From Antilocapra americana (lineage: Eukaryota > Chordata > Mammalia > Artiodactyla > Antilocapridae), in assembly GCA_007570785.1 (NCBI GenBank), contig ML664199.1, forward strand, positions 23,023,907 through 23,087,906: a DNA stretch of 64,000 bases, given 5' to 3'. The position numbers and the translations under genes were made by a program. Under the pieces are notes generated by a model. That model was not told the DNA's origin, did not search any database, and was given only the letters and a program-made list of their open reading frames with translations. This document shows positions 1-12,174 of the stretch, piece after piece. Position 1 is the stretch's first letter, and each line of letters starts with the position of its first letter.

Positions 1-2880
1 GGGGAATTAACCATTTGAGGACGCAGAGGCTGTTCAGACACCAGTGATTCCCACCTCACACCATAAGCTTATATATACTTCCTGCCCCTTTTGATCCTGG
101 GCGGCACTGTGATCCGGGTCTGGTTTTTTGTTTGACCTTCTGAAGAGCTTGTCTAAATCCCGGGGTTCTGCACAATTCGAGGGACACCCAGAAAATCCAT
201 AGATGCCTGTTACCAGGTGACAGTCGAAGTGCCCACCCATTCACAGTTTGCTGCAGTGACAGCTCAAAAGGTCTTACTATGGGAATGGGGTTGGGGGGTG
301 AACCTCACATATCCTAAAGTGAATATTTGATGCCTGCAAATTCCTACTTGGAAATCACATTGTATGAAATCCAATGTTTCTTCACAAGAGAATAAGAAAA
401 TGTAACCCTATTTAAGTTATTATTTTTTATTTTTTCCTGCCACTCTGGTGATTTGAAATACATTTTTAATAACTTCCTGGATAAAAACAATTTAATAGTT
501 CAAACATAATGTTCTCTGACTTAATATCCCTGTGAATTCTTTCATTGCCAAAAACAAAGTTCGTTTCATTTACAAGGGCTAACTTTATATCTCCTAGGAA
601 TTCTAATGTCATAGTTTTTTTTTTTTTTTTATCATCACCTTGGATTTTGTTCAACAGGGATCTAGAAATGTATAGCATATGTATAGAAATAGATATGATA
701 AAATATTCAAGAGTTCTCTGAAGGAAAATGTGCTTGAAAATAACCCCCTCTTTTATGGAATTTGTTTTGATTTAGATCTATAGATAGTAAAAGGAATGAA
801 AGAAACTGTGAATTACACTGAATATAAGATGTTTATCACTTTAATATTACACTTCCTAGCTTCCATATTACAGAGCTTTAGAATACTCCCCAAACTTTCA
901 GATTGAAGCTCTGCCTTGTACGGCCTGAGGTTTGTCTGGAAAGACCTGCCGGTACATGCCAGCTAAAAATGAGTGTCAATTAATAATAATAAAAAAGCTC
1001 CCTTATTTCTACACTCATGTAATTTAACAGGTTTGCAGAGGAACATAGGATGACAACAGTTGTGAGAACATTCCAATATATGCAGTTCTAACAGCTTTCA
1101 TTCTAAGACGCCAAACCTTCCTAAAATAGAATGGCTTAACATTTCTTTTTTATATTAAAAGTCCAATCTACATTTCACATAAAATGTTTTTTATCACAAA
1201 AAATATTTGTCTCTAACAAAATGCACTTTTTGTTCTACCAAAAAAGCAAACATCTTGAAACAGATTCTCCCCAGCTTTTTACAGCTCCCCACTGCAATTT
1301 TCTGTACTATTTTCAACTGCCCCCTCCCTCACATGAGGTACTTAGAACACTGGAATAAAAATAATAACAATCAAAATACTGAACTAGAATGCTCTGCTTC
1401 CCAATATTGCTAATAAAATCTCTAATTCTTAAACTGCTCTCTGATGGAACTAGGCAAATTGAGGAACTTACACTGATATTTCTAAGTGCAGTTTGTTGTT
1501 TTAAAAACATATTGTACTGATTAATAAAAATGTGAAATAATTTGAGTTACAAATTTTGAACTACAAATCGCCATCTGCTCAAATGGGGGAAAACCAAAAA
1601 TTGCCGAATATATTTTCTCACCTCTTTTTTTTCATGATAACATAAACAACATTCCTGAATAATTAAAAAAAGAAACTGACTACACTTAATGCATTTTTAT
1701 AGTTCAACAACTGCTTGGTGAGTCCACCTTCTCAAATGTGCAATTATTTTTTTTTCTTAATTACTTACATATGTTCTATCAGAAGATGCAGGTTCTAGTG
1801 CTTTTCCTGTGATTGTGCAAATCTGTTTAGTTCTATCCACTAGACTATAAGCCCTTGGGTTGATATGAAAAAGTAGGCTGCAATGTGCAGTAACTCTGAC
1901 CTGATCACAGGTATCAGCTATGCCAGAGACCTGTGAGAACACTGACACTCAGAGTATTCTCTGGGAGTGGGGAAAAAAATTTTTTTTAATTTCTATGAAT
2001 CCAGATTTGGAGAAAAAAAAGCACAACCCATCAAACAGATACCTAGGTACAAAAAATATGATAAACAATTTAGCTTATCATTTGTGGGAAAGAAAATGGG
2101 TAGGCAAATCTTTCAACCATGGTTTTTTAAAACACTTATTGATGGCCTGGCAAACAGAACCCAGTGGAATTTATTATGTCACCAACAGAAACAGTGAAAA
2201 GTCATCTAGGATGTAACAATTTGTTGGCATTCAAGGAAGGAAGGGAATAAGCCAGGAGTCATCAGTTCAAGGAGCCTAACAAGAGATCCAGTATAGAGTT
2301 GGATGGACTGCTTTATAAACCATACCTTAGGCTTAGACATGAGAGATAAGTATGTTGTTGTTTTAATCATCTTGAGAATTAAAAAATCCCGTAAAATAAT
2401 ATAACGCATTTGTTCTTTCCTTTTTTTCTTTCTTCTTTTTAAAATGCCTAGTCACTTCAAGGAAAGAAGTGCTTTGCTTTTTTTTTTTTTTGGTAGAGAA
2501 ACATTTACAACATTATTAAAAAACTGAATCTTCACAGATCATGTCTGCATTGATGAGCGGATGCCAGGGGAAGGGAAGAATGGGCCTCGTCATGCCATGC
2601 TCTCAGGCCCACCACTTTCCCTGTCCAGTTCCAGTGCTGGTAGAGGTTAGAGAGTGACTTCCCAGGCCCTGGCAAGAATGTGGACGTTGCTTTCATCATG
2701 TTGGAACAGGACAGAAAGGAAACAAGAAGTGGCTGAAACATTCCTTGAGATGATCCAAGACATAAGCTTCTCTAATTATTTTTCTACTTCAAGTGTAGTT
2801 CCTTGAACATGGCAGCTGCTGCTTTTGTTTGTTTGTTTTGCTTTTAACTCATAGCCAATCTAATTTACGGAATATTGACT
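1..2880. other. Unique AT-rich non-coding stretch
   Basis: No exon, RNA gene or clear repeat is recognised. There are homopolymer T tracts near 610-630 and 2480-2492. Short open frames have no recognisable domain, apart from one kinase-like octapeptide on the minus strand at 511-534, treated as a finding. Confidence 0.5.
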
Positions 2881-2889
2881 ACCATGCAT

Positions 2890-3470
2890 TAGAGTCAATG
2901 TAATGCCAGGTCCTTTTGAATGTCTACTACACCCAGGGACCTGTACCAGGTATGGGAGGGACTTAAAAAAAATAAAGGTCTATGTTTCCTAGTTTTCAAG
3001 TGGTTCACAGTCCAGAGGAGGAGCTTACATACACTGGCTGCACCACCAATCAGACTGGGGACAGGAAATAAAGAAGAGATCAGGGAGCCCCCTCCAAAGC
3101 AGGAGATTGCTCAACTACTTTAGAAGGATGCGCTGGGTTTGGCTGGCTGGGAAGGAGGAGCACTCAGTGTAGAGAGAATTACCTGGCCTGGCACATCAAC
3201 GGGCATGTGGGCTTGGGGGCCACTAAAGCACAGAGTGGAGCGGCAGGAAGATGACCCTGGAAAGAGAGGTTGGGTAGATTTGGGAAGGGCCTCCAAGGTC
3301 AGGCTTCAGAGTTCTGACCAGATTCTGCAAGCCATGGAAAACCATTTGAGGTTTCTGGGTAGGGCATGTGACACACTCTTCGGAAAAACGAATACTGGAG
3401 ACTGTTTGGAGGATGGCTTGAAGCAAGTTGTCCTCTGCCAATCAACCCATTTTTCTGCCCACCAATCTGC
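2890..3470 (-). mobile_element. L2 LINE fragment, antisense
   Basis: The left part resembles the reverse complement of the L2 3' end (the pattern in which a transmissible phrase about body size and a tissue-conserved AATAAA-like end precede a segment resembling 'cacagtcc'). The segment at about 3290-3420 resembles the antisense L2 pattern around 'aagccatggaaaaccatttg'. It is highly diverged and includes a 121-codon frame with no recognisable domain. Family inferred by eye. Confidence 0.5.
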
Positions 3471-3499
3471 AGAAGTGATCGGTATAAACAATGATGTGA

Positions 3500-4423
3500 C
3501 TTGAACCTTACTAGGGATGGGATATTCGTATCTTCCTCCTCCAAAACTGAAGACCATACTCCCGACAGGGGTTTGTATTTGTATGCACAGGATAACTGAC
3601 TTTTGCAATCTTCACATATAAAAAATGTCTTCATTGAATGCTTCTATATTTGAAAGCTTTATGTCTAAGAATCTCATTTGTCTTTCCCTGGATGCACCCC
3701 AAACATTCTCACCTCCAACACTTACCTCTTCTCTTGACCCAGTATGCCAAAAGTTAAAACCCAAACTCATGAAAGAAACCCCTCTTTTCTATTTCTTAAG
3801 AGTAAATGTTTGAAGATATTTAAACCTCATATGCACATCCCTTTGCTGAATCCTCTTTCAAAAACATGAACCCAAATACAAACATTAAGAAAACAAGGAT
3901 AAATAATACATGCTATAATAAATTTAAAAAAAAAACCACCCTAAAATCAAATAACTGAAGAGTAGTGATTGTGCTCTGTTACTGGTTAGATGGCGATCTG
4001 GTTTTTAGCACAACGCTCGTAGTGCAGCAAAGCTAAGTTCTATAAATTAAAAACCCTTTAAAATTAGATTCAGTCTTTACAGGGCTGGAGAGACCAATTT
4101 ATAGAAATCTGACTATGAGGTTTCATGGCTTTTGTTTTACTTCTCTAGCTCTATCCAGTAGAAGGTAACAGTATGAAAAATGGGATACCATGCCGCATTT
4201 CAAATAGCCTTCTGCTAATTAGAAAATTACCCCATATCATCATGAGGGCCGCCAGCCTTGTTTTAATATGGGTCTGCTAATATTCCATTCTGAAGGCCCT
4301 AATTTAAAAATCTCGTATCTTGGCTGCTAAAAACACTGCAGGCTGAATCTTGTCAAACAGGAGGAGACTTTGTTTTCCAGTCCTGGACATGGAGCATAAT
4401 GGTGTCATTTTAAAATGCCTGGA

Positions 4424-4424
<1 letters not shown>
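3500..4424. other. Unique stretch, no gene seen
   Basis: AT-rich non-repetitive sequence. Nothing coding is recognised. The part around 4170-4380 has the even, non-repeat texture of conserved non-coding DNA and is noted as a finding. Confidence 0.45.

Positions 4425-4459
<35 letters not shown>
4425..4459. repeat. (TG)n microsatellite
   Basis: Uninterrupted TG dinucleotide tract of about 17 units followed by a short GGTAGG-rich edge. The histidine/threonine-rich minus-strand frames here are by-products of the repeat. Confidence 0.97.
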
Positions 4460-4461
<2 letters not shown>

Positions 4462-5804
4462 GTAGGGGGAGAGACAAGAAAATTATCTTTAAATGCTTGC
4501 CTTTCAGCACACCTTAGCTCTGATCCCAGATCAGAACCTAGTTCTCTTGAGAATGAGGACTGCTTTGACCTTTTTAGTGACAAAAATCTCAAGTAACCCA
4601 TATGGATTTTTCTGACAAGATTTTGCCAAAATGTATATTTACTGGAGATTTAAACAAGATAGTTTTTATTGTAACATTTACAGTGATTATCTGTTTGTCT
4701 GTTAAATTATTTGTTTGGTTTAAATTAAATCTACTCTTACTGAGAACGAGCAAAAAGTGTGGACCCCAGTTATGTAACACATATTCGTATGTGCATCAGC
4801 AAATTTAATATAATAAATAGAAGTATACAGTGTATCCACTTTAACTAATAGCAGAAGTGAACACTTATGATCTGACTTCAGAAAAATCAGACTTACATCC
4901 ATAATTTCACTTTTAACTATTCCATTGTGGCATGGCATTATTTTTACATTTCACTTCAAATATCAGGTAGTAAAAGAATTCATTCATCTTACATATCCTA
5001 CATACCACAGTGTCAAGGCCAAATGCAGAAGAGTACAGCATAAGAAAGCATTCAGCCTGAACCCTAAAACATCAGGTTTCACTCTATCTGTTTAGGGTAT
5101 GATTTTAATGTAGATCAGTTATGGCTACGACATCATTCAAAAGAAGTGATACTTATAAAAAGCTATATCCCTTGGCAACAATTTAACTCAGAAAATTAGT
5201 CTTGGTCTTGTCTTTTTCTTTTTTGCTAGCTGCACTTTTAAAAGTGTTATATATTTTAGGCAACTTCTATTTAAATGTAAAAACCGATTAATCCCTTGAG
5301 TTATTCTTATTTAAATTACAGACCCATAAGCATTGCCTTTCATCATTGGCAAAAATTAAAAAGTATCAACTTAAAATTTAAACGCATCTCTATCTAAGAA
5401 ACAAGTTGAATAGTTTACAGTGTGTGGCAATTTGGGTCTGATGACTACTTGGAGCTCTGTAAGCATTCATTAGCTTAGTTTCTTCCCGTTAGTTTGCAAT
5501 AAAAATAATAATATTTGCCACTTAGTAGAGGCTTTTCACCCTCAAAGTGCTTTATGGGCATCAAGTGGTTTATTTATTAATAATCTATGTTTCTGCTTAA
5601 TAAACTAGATTTCTATTTACAATCAAAGAGAAAATTAGAAAATGTTCCATATGCGATAAAAGGAGTTGCTAACAGACTATCAAATTACATATTTATTTTG
5701 CCTTGCCCATTATTTTTAAATAACTTTCTGCTAGCCAATTAAAATTTTCAACGTCCTGGGCAATGAGATATTGATGTCTATTTCATGTCTGTTTTTCTGA
5801 TTTG
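4460..5804. other. Unique AT-rich stretch, no gene seen
   Basis: No coding sequence or recognisable repeat. The 5200-5804 part is strongly AT-rich with homeodomain-type TAAT/ATTA words and is noted as a candidate conserved non-coding element. Confidence 0.45.
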
Positions 5805-6034
5805 GGAGGACATTAAAAGAAAGAAAGAAAGTGAAGTGGATCAGTCGTGTCCGAGTCTTTGTGACCCTGTGGACTGTAGCCTACCAGGCTCCTCCATCCA
5901 TGGGATTCTCCAGGCAAGAGTACTGGAGTGGGTCGCCATTTCCTTCTCCAGGGGATTTTCCCTGACCCAGGGATCGAACATTGCAAGCAGATGCTTTACC
6001 CTCTGAGCTACCAGACAAGCCAGGAGGACATTAA
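5805..6034 (-). mobile_element. Bov-tA SINE with perfect 12-bp TSD
   Basis: Reads as the reverse complement of the ruminant tRNA-Glu/BovA composite SINE: the BovA body comes first and the tRNA-like head with its B-box (antisense 'gggatcgaac') is at the right. The insertion is bracketed by identical copies of ggaggacattaa at 5805-5816 and 6023-6034, so the element proper is 5817-6022. The 73-codon plus-strand frame here is SINE-derived, not a gene. Confidence 0.95.
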
Positions 6035-7087
6035 GTTTTTTTCAAAGTTTTTATCCCTCAATTTATTCAGGCCAAAGGAAACTGGGTTTTAGGTACTATA
6101 GATTCAGCACCAAAGAGGTTCCTTTCCATTCATGTTTATAAGACCATGTCTGCAGCTCCATGCCGGTGAGGAGGAGCCCCTGGAAGTCCTAGAGGGTCAA
6201 CTCAGAAGACCTCAGTGGATTCTGTTCTAACTAGGGTAGGAATTGCACGCATATAAAGACCCAAGGCCTCCAGGACATTGGAATTTTGCCTCTTGGGCTT
6301 TGGCTTCTGGACAGCGAGTTAGCAAAGGCAGGGGGTAGCATAGCCCCTTGGTAAATGCCCACTAGAAAAGAAATCGGATTGGTCTGAGTGGTGTGGGGGT
6401 TTTAAATGATCTCCATAGACTCAGTCATTTCAAACTGACCTTCCCATCTCAAGAGGTGCCGTTTCCTAAAAACAGCAAATTTCGTTGGAACTGCTTATGC
6501 TTCAATTTTGAGTTTACCATCCAGAGTTCTCTTTAGGAACATCTGAAACGTTCTAAGGTTTCTAGAGATTCCTCTGAAGACGCACAGTGTAAAAGGAAGG
6601 TACAAACTGGTTTACAAAGAGGTGGAAATGGCTCATCGTACCAAAACTTAAATACATAAATATACAGACCATCAGACAGCCCAGCACACGGGGCAGGCTG
6701 CACCGCCTTTGAAGACTTGGAGTTCTCCTGATAGGATATTATTTATATGTGGTGACACTTCATAGTTTTTACAGTATTTTCATATATATTCCCTTTTTCA
6801 ATTAGGCATGCTTTTCATCTCTCTTCCCATTGATTTTGGCTTGTTTGCTCTTTAATATTTTTGTCGTGTTGCTTCTAACTGATAAGCATGGGGTAGTGTA
6901 AACATCATGCAGGCGTGTTTGCACAATGCTGCCTTGTAATAATTAAGTGTATTTTTCAAAGGTCTCTAAGCAGGTCATAAAAATCTGCTCAGAGCTAAGC
7001 GTGGAATGTTCAGGTCTGATCCTACCAGCAAATTCTTTTAAACACCATAATAACCTGAATTTTGGTTATTTAGAAATATGTACCTAA
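6035..7087. other. Unique stretch, no gene seen
   Basis: Mixed-composition non-repetitive DNA with no long open frame, no recognised exon and no recognised repeat. Confidence 0.45.
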
Positions 7088-7423
7088 GGGCTTCCCTGGG
7101 AGTTCAGTGGTAAAGAATCCGCGGCCAATGCAGGAGACAGGATTTGATCCCTAGCCTGGGAGGATCCCACACACCTCAGAGCAACTAAGCCCTTGAGCCA
7201 CAACTATTGAGCCTGTGCTCTGGAGCCCAGGAGTGGCAGCTCCTGAGCCCACGCGCTGCAACCACCGAAGTCTACACGTCCTAGAGCCGGTGCTCCACAC
7301 CCAGAGAACCGCCCCATAAGGAGCCCGCATAGCACGACTAGAGCACAGCTGGAGGAAAGCTTGCATAGCAGTGAAGACCCAGCACAGCCAAAAATTTAAA
7401 AATAAATAAATAAATAAATAAAA
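7088..7423 (+). mobile_element. CHR-type tRNA-derived SINE, full length
   Basis: Starts with the tRNA-like head 'gggcttccctgg' and continues through the diagnostic cetartiodactyl CHR body ('gcaactaagccc', 'ccacaactattgagcc', 'gaagacccagcacagcc'), ending in an (AAAT)n tail. The 101-codon minus-strand frame across it is an artefact. Confidence 0.92.
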
Positions 7424-7428
7424 TGTAA

Positions 7429-7430
<2 letters not shown>

Positions 7431-7460
<30 letters not shown>
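7431..7460. repeat. (AC)n microsatellite
   Basis: About 15 perfect AC units directly after the AAAT tail of the CHR SINE, the usual origin of such tracts from SINE tails. Confidence 0.97.
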
Positions 7461-7464
<4 letters not shown>

Positions 7465-7467
<3 letters not shown>

Positions 7468-9715
7468 TGTGAAATAAACTCTCTGAGACAGCATTCCGGT
7501 TTTACAAAGTGATTGGAGACACCTCCCACTTTTATTTGTGCAAAGAATGGATGTGTTTAAAAGTTAATTTTGGTCCTTTTAAATGGCTGAACAGACGTGC
7601 CTGAGGCAGAAACAGGCCTTGTGATTCACCTTCAGTTTAAAAGCGCTAATTTCTGTTTCTCGGTGCCTTTATAACAACTTGTCCCTCCCTATCTGTGACA
7701 TCGGAAAGTAGCTTCTCTGGTGAGAGGGGAGGAGAGGAGAGGACCATCCCCACTCTGTAAGCACCCCTCTCCATGGACGCAGAAGAGGGATGCAGAGAAG
7801 AACAATCTGCAAGCACAGAAGCAGAGGTGCACCACTGGTCCACATGCCTTCTGACGGAACACCCAGCAGGGCCTGTCTCCTCCCGCACCAGGGCCTGAAC
7901 GCCCCTCACCAGCCCTCTACACGCTAGCTAAGAAGGCCAGAGGACTCGCTCTGGAAAAAGCCATTTGCTGTCTCATTCCTCATCTCTTCCCAAAAGCAGC
8001 ATTCATATAGCATAGAATTGCAAAGTTGGCCAGAAATGGGATCAAAATTGCAATTCAATGGCTTTTTTTTTCATTTTGTAAAATAATGTTAATAAATTAA
8101 ATAATCAAAATATTTAGCTGTGTAAACTGGCTTCTGCCACTTGTGCGGTTACTTCTTTTCATGAGGAAGGTTGCTTTACATACCAATAGGTGTTGTTAAA
8201 ATTATCTCAATGCCTATTCAGACATGCTGCTCCAGGAAGGTCTTCCAGTTTTGTTCAGTTGAAATTAATATTTGCTAATAAAAGAACTGTCAGGACTTTG
8301 AAGTAAACATTCATGTACCCAAAAGAACAGACTTTCCAATTTCATTTGTGTGGTGTCCCTCTGCCCTAGTCAGTCAGCCACCCTGTGTGGCCCCAGCTCT
8401 GGCTGGAGTTGGACCTCAAGCTCAGGGTGACAGAGAGCGCTCTCCTGAAACATGGGACACAGAATATTGAATTCATTCATTTTTACCAGCTCTATATGCT
8501 CCTGGCATAAACAAAAACAGGGTGTGGGCTGGATTCTGTATTTACCCATAATGTTTAAGGTGTTGGCTTTAAAAACAACTGTCAGAAGGCCTAACCCACG
8601 AGGACAAGGGGGGCGACTCCAGAGGAAAAACTCAATCTCACACCTACTAAATTTTCATATCTATTTCAGGCATAAACGGATTCTAAAATTTTGTGGCTTA
8701 AGAAAAAAAATAATGAAAGTTCAGTGAACACAGCAGAGGCTGCAATGCTGAGACACTTCAACGTGGAGATGTGGAAGCAAAGACAGGGTTGTGCAGCCGA
8801 GCTGGATGTCTGTTCCTGATCAGGACTCAAACCAAATGCTGCCCATGGGATGATAAGGAAGGAGCAATGCCCCAGACCTACCTGGACCTCAGGTTCTCTT
8901 CCCAGGCCGTCTCTTCTGCCTCTGCCTTCCTTGCTCAGGAAGGCCTGCACAGTCATTGAGAAACCGAGATTTTGAAAGACTTTTCAAGGATCACCAAGTC
9001 AATTACTGAGAAGGAGAAAAATAAAAGGGAGAGAGTTGAGCGTCACATGCTAGGGAACATTCAATTCAAACAGCTCCTGGGGAGTTACAATTCTCTTTAC
9101 AGGGTGAACAGTGGGTGCCTATGCGCCGCTGGCAAGCCCATAGCAGTTTAAGGCAATATTTTGGTCAGCAGGTGTAGATCCCAAATGAACAGTGGTTTAA
9201 GACCTGGATTGTGAGAGGCAGACAGACATGTGCCGAAATTAGACGAGCATTCTCAGGCTATTATTTAACATTCTACATATGTGAGATCCAGAATGAAAGA
9301 ATGAGAATTATCTTAAAATCCCTGCTAAAGCAGGGCCTGCTTTCTCTAGGCAATCTCAAGCTTTAGTAGTTCAGACAGATTCTCTAGCTGACAATTAATA
9401 TTAATGGGTAGATTTCACAATGTGGCATTATCACACAGGAGATGGGTGGGCATACCATCTGGGTTTTGGCAGGTATTAGATGTAATCAAAGGGATTACTT
9501 GGCTCAGGGAGAAATAGAAAACCTTGGGTTTGTTTAGTCTCTTTCCTCTTTTGTTTGGACGCAGCTCTAGGTGTGCTTAACTATTTTCCCCTTGTCCTTT
9601 ATTTGCGGTCGGGAACATCTCCAGGAGGAAAAAAACCAAAACAAAATAAAAAGGGATGGACAACCCACAAAGATCGTTTGGATATGGGATTATGACCCAT
9701 TTTCCCTTCTCACTA
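7465..9715. other. Mostly unique stretch, no gene seen
   Basis: No exon or RNA gene recognised. A purine-rich GGAGA tract lies near 7718-7744. Short frames at 8452-8956 on both strands have no recognisable domain. Confidence 0.45.
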
Positions 9716-9719
9716 AAAG

Positions 9720-9800
9720 TTCACCAAATATTTATTGCGTGCCTACTGTGGGTAAGGAGCTCTGTCAGGACACCTCCATCGGCTTTAGTTCAAACAAAAT
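9720..9800 (-). mobile_element. L2 3'-end fragment, antisense
   Basis: Contains 'caccaaatatttattgcgtg' followed by 'cctactgtgggtaaggagct', the reverse complement of the terminal L2 sequence. Short and diverged. Confidence 0.55.
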
Positions 9801-9983
9801 ATCAGTGTTCACAGGTCTATTTCTGGATACTGTAGGTGAAAACACACAGTGAATCCTCAAAAGATAATACACCAATTTCTTGATCGATTTTTGCCCCCTT
9901 CCCACCATTTGTCTCCATTCCCCATCCCCCTACGCACATACACACAGACATATACACACACACGAAAATATTTAGAAGATCAA

Positions 9984-10283
9984 GGGCTTCCCCAGTGGTC
10001 CAGTGGTTAAGAATCTGCCTGCCAATGCAGCAGACACAGATTCGAACCCTGGTCCAAGAAGATCCCACATGCCATGGGGCAACTAAGCCAGTAGGCCACA
10101 ACTACTGAGCCCGCTCTAGAGCCTGCAAGCCACAGCTACTGAAGCCCACACGCTCTAGAACCCGTGCTCTGCAACAAAAGGAGCCATCACATTGTGAAGC
10201 CCACACACTAGCACCTGCTCACCACAACTAGAGGAAAGCTGCAAAGAGCAACAAAGACCCAGTGCAGCCAAAAAAAAAAAGAA
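9984..10283 (+). mobile_element. CHR-type tRNA-derived SINE, full length
   Basis: tRNA-like head with B-box-like 'gattcgaaccctgg', then the repeated 'gcaactaagcc', 'ccacaactactgagcc' and 'acaaagacccagtgcagcc' motifs, ending in an A-rich tail. Probable short TSD atcaa(a)gg on each side. Confidence 0.92.
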
Positions 10284-10289
10284 AAAAAT

Positions 10290-11740
10290 CAAAGGGAGCT
10301 TCTACCTCAGATTTTAGAAAAGATAGTCATCTAATTGGATTGCTTATTGGAATCATTCAAGGAACTAGACCAAGGAGCCTACACAGGTGTACATGTTTAT
10401 TTTCAGTAAAAATAAATGAAGTTGTTGGTTGGTTAACACTCTTGGAGAAGACAGGTGATTATGTAGTCTCAAGGTACCAGAACCCTTCTGATTGCTGCTG
10501 CAGGTGAATATGTCAGTTTTACACCAAACTATGCTCTGATGATGAGTGAGAAGATGACATGAAACACAAGACAGCCTGTTCAAGAAGAAGCACTTCTAAC
10601 CCTCCGGTTTCCCTGTGGGATTGTCCTGCATCCCACAGATACATGCACCGGCAACCCACAAGACACTGTCTTTGCTCCATAGTCATCACACATCCAGGGA
10701 AGATGGCAGCACCATCATCCCAGCTGTCACTGGCTGGTGAAGCAGAGGCAGGCCCTCCTCTGCACCTCATCACAAGCAGACAGGACCACAGAAGAACCCA
10801 AGCTCTGTCAAGGTTACTTTTGGGTCTGATCATCTTGTCCCAGGAAGCCCAGTGTGTAGGATGTGTATACTTGGCCATTTAATACAGGATGGTGATTTTG
10901 ACCCCCAATTTTCTGTAAACATAGCCCAAGGCTGAGACCACCTTGTCCCATTTTAACAGTAGCAAGACATTTAAGGACCCATTTCCTCTTTGCCTTCTTT
11001 CCCATGTCACCTCACCACAGACAGTGCATCCTCTAGGCATCTCCCTAAGCAGCCAAAGAAAACTCAGCTGACACCACTGTCTCTCTCCATAAGCTACTCC
11101 CAGACATCTTTTCAGATGCCACAGGCATACACTCCATGCTTCATTTGAATTTTTATAAAATTGTGTTCTTAACAACATAACTGTATATTCAACTGCCCCG
11201 ATCCACTTGAACTCTTAAAGCTGCATGTCCAAGAGGCTAGAAATTGACCTACACACACATGAGCACAGGTGGCTTTGGAAATGTAGGTTCATTAAGATTA
11301 AATACAATGAAAAATTCAGTTCTTCAGCCACACTTTAGGCAGGCAAGTGTTACATGTGGCTAACAGCTACCAAATACTGGACAGGGAAGAGGCCGAACAC
11401 TTCCATCATCCCAGAAACTTCTACTGGACTGTGAGACTAGAGGATGTGAGAACAGGAGAGGGAAGTTTTCTTGAAGCCTGGAGAGACGAGCATGGGGAAG
11501 CCAGGCCCCATGCTCATGGTTTTCACTCAAATCCACTCAGATCTAAATGCCAGCATCTCCTCTGCAGACGTGACACCAGGCCCTATAGAATTTCAATGGA
11601 AGTGGGAGGTCGAGGTTAGGGCAGTGATGAAAAACCTCCACAGTGCAGAATTCTGGGGCAGATTGTTTGCTAACGGGTGGAAGGGAAAAGAAGCTTCCTG
11701 GGCAGGCATTCAGGAGCCATTCGCACTCCCGCGCTTCCAG
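10290..11740. other. Unique stretch upstream of the CpG island
   Basis: No repeat or coding exon recognised. GC content rises towards the island. Open frames of 99-119 codons on both strands overlap one another and have no recognisable domain. A CAG|GTGGGG potential splice donor lies at 11763-11771 at the edge of the island. Confidence 0.45.
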
Positions 11741-11744
11741 CTTC

Positions 11745-12170
11745 TTGACCATGACCCAAGCTCAGGTGGGGCCGAGCTGCGGCGGGTGTGAGGGCCCGGG
11801 ACTCGGGGGATGCCCAGCTGGCGCCGCGTTCGCCCAGCAGCCTCCCGCCGTGTCCTTTAGCACGAGGGCGGGCAGCGCAGGACAAAGGCTCAGGCAGGCG
11901 GCAGCTGCCAGGTTCGGCGCGCAGGGGCGGCCGCGGCCACCCGGGGCGCCCGCCGCCTCCGCGGCCTCGCGAGGGAGGCTGGACGCCCGCCTTTGTCTGC
12001 GCCGCGCCGAGGGCCGGGTCCGCAGGAAGCGCGCGCCATCGTGCGGCCAGAGTCTGGCACTGCGCCCCCGGAGGCACTGCGCGACCCTCCCACGGCTGGA
12101 GCCACCGAGCTTGGCCCGAATCCTCGTGGGGACCGCGGTGTGATCGCGGAGGCGACTGCTAGACCCGCTA
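11745..12170. promoter_or_regulatory. CpG island, putative promoter or other hypomethylated element
   Basis: In an otherwise CpG-poor, AT-leaning window, this roughly 430-bp block carries about 55-60 CpG dinucleotides by hand count. It includes a NotI-type octamer gcggccgc at 11927-11934, two GCGCGC hexamers and a GGGCGGG Sp1/KLF-type box at 11866-11872. It matches none of the repeats I know and has no tandem structure. Frames of 115-194 codons stay open on both strands here, but this follows from the scarcity of A/T-rich stop codons at high GC; none shows a domain. Established knowledge: unique CpG islands usually mark transcription starts or intragenic or enhancer-linked hypomethylated elements. 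Inference: a promoter of an unseen gene or lncRNA in either direction. I cannot see a definite first exon; the only candidate donor on the plus strand is at 11765/11766. Confidence 0.75.
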
Positions 12171-12174
12171 TGGC

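Noticed and set aside
4304..4601. Thr/His-rich minus-strand frames
   Set aside because: Produced by the (TG)n microsatellite.
5817..6022. tRNA-like segment with B-box
   Set aside because: It is the head of a Bov-tA SINE, as are similar signals in all other SINEs here; none folds as an intact tRNA gene with proper acceptor ends.
7088..7529. Cys/Val-rich minus frames with an apparent hydrophobic segment
   Set aside because: Translation of the CHR SINE tail and the (AC)n tract; the apparent membrane helix is an artefact.
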